Origin: Pomacea canaliculata
Taxonomy: Eukaryota > Mollusca > Gastropoda > Architaenioglossa > Ampullariidae
Assembly (NCBI RefSeq): GCF_003073045.1
Contig: NC_037593.1
Coordinates: forward strand, 7,741,525-7,805,524
DNA length: 64,000 bases
Direction: 5' to 3'
Shown: one piece after another, positions 55,736 to 64,000 of the stretch
How the letters are laid out: every line of letters starts with the position of its first letter
How positions within the stretch are numbered: position 1 is the first letter of the stretch
The notes under the pieces: model-generated
Told to the model about the DNA's origin: nothing
Seen by the model: only the letters and a program-made list of their open reading frames with translations
Databases searched by the model: none
Program-made: the position numbers and the translations under genes

Positions 55736-58700
55736 GCATACTGAAAGGAGATGCTTTAGCAAGAGATTACTAATGTGTCCCGATGACCTATAGCAGAAAA
55801 CTGACTCCTCCTCGCCTTTCATCATTGCCCTGGTCATCGTCGTCATCGACGCACAGATGGATTGGGCATGCGGTTGGGCCTCAGGCTCGTGATGAACCCA
55901 CAACTGTACAGCACGCAGGTATGTCCGACTAGGCAGTTCCTCTCCATTCCTTTGATGTACATTTTGATGATAAGCTACAACAGTGTGCAGCGGCAAGTGG
56001 TCGCAACATACAAACGGTTCTCACACACTGGGCCCCGGAAACAAAAACACTCACAACCACTTTTTCATCTTGAAGCCAGGCTTTCCCTCCTTTGATTCGT
56101 GCAAAATAAAACAAAAACCGAACTCAGTGCCACTTGTGTTGAGAAACAACTTTTTTGAGTCTCTTGAAGCTCAGAGAATTGAATGCATCCCACTCTGCTA
56201 AAACACTTTATCATGTTGCCGAGATTTATTTCTCCCACACCTTCTCTCTCTCTCGCCCACAGACCTAGAGGGCGCCACATGTTTTTGAAATCTTTGACCG
56301 TGGTGCAAGACTGAAAGTGGTTTTGGAGGAAGGGGTGAGTGTGGGAGGGTTTGTGGTGGGCTAAGTGTCTTCCAAAACCGAGTGTGGTCACCAGGGGACT
56401 GTAATGTCGGCAGGTAGAGGAAGACCAGAGGTTGTGACTACTGAGAGCTTGCTGCTGAAGATGAAGAAAGTGCTGATGCCCACTTTTAGATAGTGTAGGG
56501 CGTTGGATGATATGAAAACTGGCTCCAACAGGCCAGCGAGCAAAGGAGAAAGAGAGGTGAGAATGAGAGGAAAGTTTAGAAGAGAGAGTGAGGAACAAAG
56601 AAATATCTGTTTACAGGAATTTTACACAAACGTTTAGTCTTGGGGAACTTCTCACATCTACTCCCACGTCTGTGCTTATCGTCTGCCCCTGACCGCCTTC
56701 AAATAAATGCAATGCTGCCTTTCACTCCATCTCTGCCAAGAAGGGTGTGGGTTCCACTCTACAGACACTCATTGTCCGCAGACAAGATGCCAATGCCATT
56801 TTTCCTTCTTCTTCTTCTCATCGACAGGCCTGCTTTGGAGACACACGTGATCCTCGACTTAATGCATTTATTATTCTCCAAATGCTTCTAACACAGACAT
56901 CAATATCCGATTTATTTCTTCATGCTAACTTCTTGACAGAAACACTTATTTTCTTCTACGGAAAACCTTTGACAGCGGTAGCCTGCAGAAACGTTTAAAA
57001 AGTTTATTATTACTCAGTAAAACTTTATCTAAACAAATTATTATTCCTTTTTATGCCTTTTAAAAATTTACCGTTGCGGCAATTTATAACAAGTTAAGTC
57101 TGTTTAATCCTGTAGGGGCCTTGTCCTCCTCTGGAAGCCATTCCCACTCCTCCCTTTCATTACCGTGTATCAGCAACAAGACAACAACAAATTGTGAGGT
57201 CCAGAGGTAAAGAGCACCGAGGAGTAAACCAAAATAAATAAGAGGACTAAGAAAGCGAGACTCTTTGAACCAGAAGATGACAACTCCAGTCACGTGACTT
57301 TAAAAATGCTTTCATCACTCTCAATTTCACTCGCAATGCGAGAAATTCGACTGGACACACACACACACACCTGCGTTCCCTGTTTATGTGTTGAAAACTG
57401 ATTTTATCTCGTCACGTGACAGATATCGTCAGCCTCCGATGCAATAAGTTTCTTTGACTTATTTCTCTCATTTTTATCTCTCCTCATCTCTCTTTCTTGC
57501 TGCTATTTTTTAGCGTTGAATACAGGCATACCCAGCAATTCCCCTCCCCTATCCACCCCCTAACTTACCTGCATCGCCCACCGCCAGAGCGGCAACATGG
57601 ACGAACGAAAGATTCATTAAAAACTGCTGACACAGAAGACTCCCCTGTCGATGATTAGTTCGCCTGCTCGGGGCTGTTGGTCTGTGTCGGCAAATTGCAC
57701 AGGTAGCTGTCACGATGCCAACCATTCCACTATTCCTGTCTGCCGGTGGTTCTGGCTCAGGCGCTGAAGCCTTTTCCTCCTACTCCCCCCACCATCCCTC
57801 CCTCACACATCCGGCGCTGCAGCTCGAGCAACTGTTCTTATGAAACGTGCTGCCCCTCCCTTGCTTGTCCTTCCCCCTTCCCCTCGTAGCCCGTTACCCC
57901 ACTTTCTCTACCAGCGCGTCCATCAGAGCTCGGGATGTTTGACCCTAAAGGCCGTTGCACACGTGTGAGTGACATGGAATCCAACAGATTGCATACGTTA
58001 CAGACATTAAGACGCACTCACCCCACAAACTTTTAATAAACTATAATGAGCTTCTTGGTCTCTCCCCAACGACAGGATTGTCCGCACCAAACCTGAATGA
58101 GACTTTAAAGACTTGATGTTGGATAGTGTGTCACGACCTTTATAAGTTTTCGTGATTTACTGTTTGCTAGTATGTATCGAGCTTTAGCAGGAAGCTTACA
58201 CAACTTTTTGTTGTACAGTGTGGAGGGAGCTTTAGACGAGCCTGTCATGAACCGTGGCGGGGTCGAGGTCAGGCTGTGCAAGTGGTTGTGACCTCAGTGC
58301 CGGTGCAGTTCTGCCTGCAGCACCACTCTCCCCGTGGCCGTTAGAGCTTGTAAATGAAGATTTATCATTGCCAGCATTGTCTTTGACATCTACTGTACCG
58401 TCGAGTTGATTAAGTAAAGAGTGTTTCTCATCATCTGTGAGTAGTTACTCATGCCTGGCAAAGTTGTTTACACCATCTAACACAAAAGTAAACGATAGAT
58501 GTGAGTGTGTGCGCGCGCGTGTCTACATGTCCTTATGTTCTCCACACAGACGGGTTTACATTTCTATCTCTCCACTTTCATCTGCTTCCCACCTGTCTAG
58601 AAGTACGCACACACTAGAACATATCCCCACACACACACTTAAACACACCCACGCACACACAAACATACCCACGCACACACACATGTTCTCTCTCTATTGT

Positions 58701-59190
58701 CTTGTACACACACACGGGCGGCACCTTGTCTCTCCACCGCCAACATCGTCCTGGAACAAACATGTCGGGTCAAGGTCAAAACAACCCACTTGACCCCCCA
58801 CCCCACCCCTTTCTTCAACAGACCTGACCTTCACCCGAGGACTGTTCAATAAACGATGTGTGTTGCTGGGGTTCAACACCTGCCTCCCGCAGCCGCGATA
58901 TTATTTCCACAGCTAGCGACTGCGATCGATGGAGGAATCTTAGCGTAAATAATAATAATCGTCATCATCATCATCATCATCATCATCATTATATCTCAAC
59001 CCACCTCACCTCTCGCTGAACGGAGATTTCTCCCAAATTATTCACTTTTCCCGGGATCATGGACCTTATTTCAACCCTCGCCGCCTGCACAAAATGGTGG
59101 CGGGATATCCCGTTAAAATAATATAAGGAAACAGACAAAGAAGGAAAGAAGAATAAAAAAGATGTCTGCACGTGCTTGTGGCAGGTACAC
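55736..59190. other. No gene recognised
   Basis: Unassigned sequence. Simple repeats include (CA)n near 57355-57370 and 58610-58700 and (CAT)n at 58961-58990. A reverse-strand open frame of 177 codons at 56065-56598 has no recognisable domain and may come from a repeat. Confidence 0.5.
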
Positions 59191-59199
59191 ATCAAGGGC

Positions 59200-59900
59200 A
59201 GACAACTCACAAAGGCAGCATCAATTCTTGGAGCAGCAGCCTCCCTGTAGAGATGCGGAGCCGGCGCAGTCCGCGACCCAGCGCGGAGGGAAAAGGTGTG
59301 CGGCAGTTCACGCAACCGCGGGTGGGGCAGGTGATCGAAACGAGTGAAGAAACAAGTCACGCGGTACCCGCCATCTGGCCAGCCGCTGCTTCGCGGAGAC
59401 TGCACTCTGGCTGGCTGGCTGGCCGGCCCTCCACAGCCGCTGATGGAAGGAGGATGGTAGGGAGCTCTGGTGTTGTATGACGACTTGCCACTACTGCCAC
59501 AACCACCATCACCATCATCATCGCCACAACAACAACAACGACCCCGGGACAGCATCCCACGAGCGCATGCGCCGGAAGTGACCTCCAAGGCCACCTGTCA
59601 GCAAGCGCTCGACACTGCGGCGTCGTGAGTTCTGTCGCTCGGCAAGCGCCACCTGACCTCACACCTGCTCTGCACCTCGTCGCGCCGCGGAAGTGTGATC
59701 TCCTGCAGGTAATACGGTCGGCTTGTATTCTTGTTACAGATGAATAGCAGCTACACATGTATTGGAGCGTTTTAAAACTTCGCCGTCCTTCCACACTCCG
59801 CGCAGCAGTTACAGCCCGCCATTTGCCATGTCGTCACTGACCGCAAGCGACCAGGGGTCAAAGGTGAGTGAAAGCCAGCGTCGCGGTGTTGACTAGCAGG
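59200..59900. promoter_or_regulatory. CpG-rich stretch, candidate promoter region
   Basis: Markedly richer in C, G and CpG than its surroundings (for example CGTCGCGCCGCGGAAG near 59680) and immediately upstream of a candidate first coding exon. Assignment as a promoter is inference from composition and position only. Confidence 0.35.
59828..59863 (+). CDS. Candidate first coding exon (MSSLTASDQGSK)
   Basis: An ATG in good context (TTTGCCATGT) opens 12 codons, MSSLTASDQGSK, ending exactly at a strong donor AAG|GTGAGT in phase 0, inside the CpG-rich stretch. No homologue is recognised. It could join the exon at 62004-62179, whose frame is compatible, but this link is not proven. Confidence 0.35.
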
Positions 59901-62003
59901 TGGTGGTGGTGGGGACTGAATTGGCGGCGTGTCACTGCTGTCATAACTGTGTTATTACTGTGTTCTGTGGTATTCACAGCCGGTACTTGACGAGCGTGTG
60001 ACGAACCCATTCAGCCGGCAGCTATTTATAGAACTGTGTGTGAATAACGGTCAACGCCAAAACAGTCAGCAGCAACAGATGTTCGTAACGGTCGTGGTAT
60101 ACCATGCAAGTAGGTGTAAACAGTAAAGGGATATGTGTCTTTGTTTTGAGATGTCTAAGGCTATAGTTACTGATCGACATAGCGGGTAGATTGGTTGTCA
60201 CGTGACATCGCGTACCAGCAGTCTCTGCAGCGAAATGTGATCGGTTTGAAGCGGTAATGCGCTGACACCCCGATATATATATAAAGAGAGAGGTAAACAT
60301 ATCTACTTCAGGTGCATTTACAATGCAGTGCAGTTTTATTAACCCACAAGTGGAATTACAGGTAAGATTTACCGGTGCTCATGCTGTCACAATACATGAG
60401 TACATCGACATGGCGACTACGACATGTTTACCTGTAACTTAGTTTCCACAGTTATCTTCAAGATGGTCGTTACTCGACGATGGATGAAGTCTGATCTTGT
60501 CGGGTGTCTGGTCACTCAGTAGTCCCAATCTTGTCTTCCTTCACTACCCCGTCTGTCCTGCTGATGGAGAGAAAGATCAGAAGACAAGCAGCATCGGGAA
60601 CAAGTCACGTACCACGGGGTCGGCTGGGGTGGGTGTGGGTGTGGTGAGGGGAAAACATTGTCAGGGTCCCACCTCTGTCTCAGTGGAACTGAAGAACACT
60701 GCCATTCCATCAGCTTTGGAAAACGTTTGCAGCGGGATTTTTTTCCAGTTCTGCCTGGAATCTTGTTGCCGGGGAAACGGAAGGTCGTCATTAATGCGCA
60801 TTGTCACTCCGCGGTCTGTGTTTCTAGTGTGTGGACTGGAATCCAGGGTTTCTAACACAAGGTGCCACCAGGGTCTGCCAAGAAGACATTTCTGTCGCTG
60901 TGTGATGACCTGGGCGCACGTGAGGCTACAAGTCTTTACCTGACAGGTCCTCAGGTCTGCGGTCCCCAGTAGGTGACAGATTCTCACGTGGCTGAGCTTA
61001 GCGAATTCTAAAGCTGTTTGTGTTTTGTTTCCTGTCTTTTTAAAATGTTTGAATGGAAAGGTTCTTTTACTACCAATGTCAACCGTAATGCAAGTGTCAG
61101 CAGGTGTGTGTTTGTGTTGTCAACCTGTCATGTCCTCACCTGAGAGCAAGGTGTGCGTGCATGCGTGTGTGTGTGTGTGTTTGGACACCTGTGTGTGTGT
61201 GTTTGGACACCTGTGTGTGTGTGTTTGCTTTTCCCCACTTACTCGTACACACTTATGCATTCTAAGTTTTGCAGTAGTCGTATTCAAAACTTCAAGGATG
61301 CTGCATGCGCAGAGTGGATGTCGTAGCGCGCGCTGCTGAACTGCATCTTCAAGCTGCACGCGCCTGCACGTGTCGAAGAACATTTCCAGTCGCTTAGTCA
61401 CTCACTCACTATTATATATTTTTTTGAAGATGCCGGGTGGATGGAGGGTAAGGGGAGTAAAGGACTCGTTCTCAAGTGAACAACCCCGCCCTCTAATTTT
61501 GTGATTGCAGGACTCGGACCACGTATACACAGCCTCGGGCTGCAGTCTTCTCAAGATGCCTTAAGACAACAAACAAACTTTTCCGTCCGCTCAGCAGAAA
61601 AAGAATTGAGAGCTGCATCGTTTTCTTTTTCTTTTTTTCTTCTACCAGCTGTCGACGGAACTGGAAGGTGCAAAATACTGCACAAAGATTTCACCGGTAC
61701 CTTCGTCTTGCCAGCATGCTGTACTGTCTACACAAACATGGCGCCTCGCGTTGTCGCGAGGGAATGACAACAAAGTGCGTGGCATGAGACAGCAAGACTT
61801 TCTCTCTACCCCCCTCGTCAAGGGAGGTTCAAAGCCCTATTCCAGCATCTGTTTGTGACTCGGCATACCCTGGATGTGAGGGTTCTCGGTGTATACTGAC
61901 CCCGAGAGTTGGGGACGGAAAAGCACTGGCGGAAGTACTTTGTGACCCCGCATGACCTCTCAGCACGACAAGCAAGACTTCACGTGACTGTGACGACAAG
62001 CAG
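59864..62003. other. No gene recognised between the two candidate exons
   Basis: Would be intronic if the candidate exons belong to one gene. Apart from the GT-rich minisatellite nothing is recognised. Confidence 0.4.
61160..61227. repeat. GT-rich minisatellite, about three units
   Basis: (GT)n blocks separated by TTTGGACACCT at a spacing of about 22 bp. Confidence 0.8.
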
Positions 62004-62179
62004 GTGGGTCTGGTGGACTTCAAGATGGCCGCGGAGATGGCGGCGCGGGTGGCATGGCGGAGTTACCACGACTGGGTCTTGCCCAAGAACGCGGTGGTAG
62101 CCATCTTGGCGGGGGCGCTGCTGTTCCTGTTCCTGGGACTGCTCTTGCTGGCCATCGGAGGTGGACTGGGCGTGGTGGG
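62004..62179 (+). CDS. Candidate exon of a membrane protein (N-terminal part)
   Basis: From a possible acceptor (GACAAGCAG|GTG, weak pyrimidine tract) the frame reads VGLVDFKMAAEMAARVAWRS, YHDWVLPKNA and a strong hydrophobic segment VVAILAGALLFLFLGLLLLA followed by IGGGLGVVG, ending at donor GTGAGT in phase 2. An alternative start is the ATG at 62025 (AAGATGGCC, a good context), which would make this the first coding exon. A single membrane-spanning signal anchor near the N-terminus is predicted by eye. The product is not recognised and the rest lies beyond the window or in exons I could not find. Confidence 0.45.
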
Positions 62180-62920
62180 GTGAGTATGTGTTTATATCTA
62201 TAGCGATTTACGAGTGAAAACCCACTGGGGCCGAAACTAATGAATAGACTATAGACTTCACGGGATGCATGTCCATAAACATCATGTACACAAGAGGTAA
62301 ACATTCTGACGTCACCTTTGTACACAGATACGCCTTATTAACATATAGTTCTAGCTACTGTTGCTACCACTGATAACAGTCAAAGAAAGTAAAAGGAGAC
62401 AGCCTCCAAAAACAAGTGTCCAATAGCCAGTGAGAGAATAAAGCAAGAGAAAGAAAGACAGAGAACAAGAAGCAAACAATAATTCTTTGCTGTTTCTTTG
62501 CTAACGGCTCCTCAACCGTTCTTGTCGAGCTCGACAATGTGCAGAAGTTGTGTAGTAATCGAGATTATTAAGATTTGTGGGTCGAAACTCCAAGGGTCAC
62601 GGACTATGAACCCTCGGCATGCCACAAACGAGCAAATCTAGAAGTTTCTAGAACTTTCAGCATTTGATGAATGTCTATGATAACACTGTTTCCGAGGAAG
62701 GAGGCGATAACCGTGGCTCAGATCCTGAGTTGTTCTGGACGTTAAGTATCGGAACAGACGGTTTTTCTCCGACTATCAGCAACATAAAAGACTAGGATTT
62801 CAATTTGCGGTTTATGCGATCTCTTTCCTCCATTCTTGGGAGATATTCAGATAACTCTTGGTCGATCTTGCTGATTTGTTTCTTGAGGAAAAGGGGCGTA
62901 ACTCGTTTAAAAGTTTAACT

Positions 62921-63687
62921 CAGGGGTGTCAAACACCCGGCCCGCGGGCCACATCCGGCCCGCCATGAAATTTTACCTGGCCCGCGAAAGAAGTTTAGTT
63001 AATCATTGTTAATGGCCCGGCGACAAGTAAAAGGCAAACAACAGAAAAGTTCCCGTCGAGGACAGCAAGAGGTGGGATGAGTTTAGTGAAGTTTGTACAG
63101 ACCACCAACAGTGCACACTGGTCAAGTTACCACCTCTCCTGTTGATGACCAGAAGGGTTGGTCAAGACCGGGCCCATAAATCTGACATGTGACACGCGAC
63201 ACCCTGTCCTGAACACGGGCCGCGGGTCGAAGATTTTTAGTACCTGTTAAGTGTTAACTTCCCTGAATCGGTCCGAGATCAACGGGTGACTAGGCTCGAA
63301 TCTTAAGCCTGTTTGGCAGTACATATTTGTGTGAGCAACTTTTCTCTGTAATGAAGATCAACAAAACATCACACAGGAGTCGTCTTACTGATGTATACTT
63401 GCAGTCCATCTTGAGAATCTCCACAACACAGAAACTTACTCTAAACATAAACAAACTTGTTGCCAAGAAAAGATGTCAAACGTCCACTTCTGACAAAGTA
63501 AATTAAGAAGAAAAACTGCTAAGCCTTGGTTTTAAAGTATGATTTTGTTTACACAAAATTAATAACAAAACGTTTAGTTTTCTACTGTTGAATAACAAGT
63601 TATCGGACTTAAATAATAACCTTCGGCCCGCCACCTTGTGGACGATGTGAGATTTGGCCCCCTGGGTAATTGAGTTTGACACCCCTG
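62921..63687. mobile_element. Non-autonomous hAT element (767 bp), complete
   Basis: Terminal inverted repeats CAGGGGTGTCAAAC at both ends and a perfect 8-bp target duplication GTTTAACT (62913-62920 and 63688-63695), the hallmark of hAT transposons. Subterminal sequence is rich in GGCCCGC (CCCGGCCCGCGGGCCACATC on the left, GGCCCGCCACCTTG near the right). No transposase-like frame is present, so it depends on an element elsewhere. Confidence 0.92.
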
Positions 63688-63695
63688 GTTTAACT

Positions 63696-64000
63696 GATGG
63701 CAACCCTTCAACTTGCGTTGCTGTAAACCATCCATTCTTATCTTCCGGGTAGGTGGACGGGAGGAGTTTGAGCGGGTGTCGGGATGATGTTGGTGATAAA
63801 GAGAACCCCTGTAATGTAATGAAATTGCTGGTAGCGATCATGTTTGGGTGTCTGAGAATGTAACAGCCAGCAGTGATGGTTATTTTGAGGATGGCTGATG
63901 TACCTACACCAGTGGGGGCTTCCACAGACCACACGACCACATTCCTGGCGGCGACCGTTAAGTGGTTTGTTTGTGATAGGGAAATATATCATAGGGGAGT
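63696..64000. other. Unassigned right end
   Basis: A minus-strand frame here (VWSVEAPTGVGTSAILKITI and onward) looks non-random, but I do not recognise it and it is interrupted towards the hAT element. It may be part of an older repeat. Confidence 0.25.

Noticed and set aside
55304-55996. 230-codon reverse-strand frame
   Set aside because: Runs through GAAA/GAAC-type simple repeats; the hydrophobic residues come from poly(T)-like composition.
58989-59594. 201-codon reverse-strand frame in the CpG-rich stretch
   Set aside because: High GC lowers stop frequency, the frame contains translated simple repeats (poly-Cys, poly-Asp), and no domain is recognised. The plus-strand exon candidate fits the site better.

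Overview
This window is eukaryotic DNA, most likely from a mollusc or another lophotrochozoan. That assignment is inferred from an SGLT-type transporter split into many small exons, tRNA-like SINEs ending in GGCGTAAAACA, and the mix of LINE, Harbinger and hAT repeats. No bacterial gene organisation is present. By length the window is about one third host gene, more than half nested repeats, and the rest unassigned.

Region 1 (439-19203, minus strand): a complete gene for a sodium/glucose cotransporter of the SLC5 family. I assembled 14 coding exons by reading splice sites. Every exon phase fits and the product is 659 residues. The first intron is about 10.6 kb and carries a 33-bp minisatellite next to exon 2, a 5'-truncated LINE with target-site duplications (15706-16230), and SINE-like copies.

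Region 2 (20673-54980): a higher-order repeat array of about 34 kb. Its basic module is a ~1.5 kb 'body' present nine times in the same orientation. Read on the minus strand, each body carries a segment clearly derived from U2 spliceosomal snRNA: stem-loops IIa and IIb, the stem III region and stem-loop IV. The 5' third of U2, which holds the branch-point pairing sequence, is missing and replaced by a segment that differs between body types although the surrounding body is nearly constant. Bodies are separated by a short spacer, by that spacer plus a 952-955 bp retroposon with 9-bp target-site duplications, or by a ~3.5 kb block holding an L1/Tx1-type reverse transcriptase. Two complete ~9.75 kb three-body units (33222-42972 and 42973-52716) are almost identical. 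A two-body variant lies to the left and a one-body stub to the right. The reverse transcriptase frame is uninterrupted (879 codons) in the middle copy, broken once in the right copy, and broken by several single-base homopolymer differences in the left copy. A 4.36 kb PIF/Harbinger DNA transposon (24714-29072) sits inside one body, in the centre of a palindrome beside the U2-like segment.

Region 3 (54981-64000): mostly unassigned, with purine-rich simple repeats, CA/GT tracts and a CpG-rich stretch near 59.2-59.9 kb. Two candidate plus-strand exons (59828-59863 and 62004-62179) could be the start of a membrane-protein gene running off the window. A complete 767-bp non-autonomous hAT element with a perfect 8-bp target duplication lies at 62921-63687.

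The most unusual object is the U2-snRNA-derived array with replaced 5' ends, coupled to an endonuclease-less LINE fragment. No annotation here was checked against a database.
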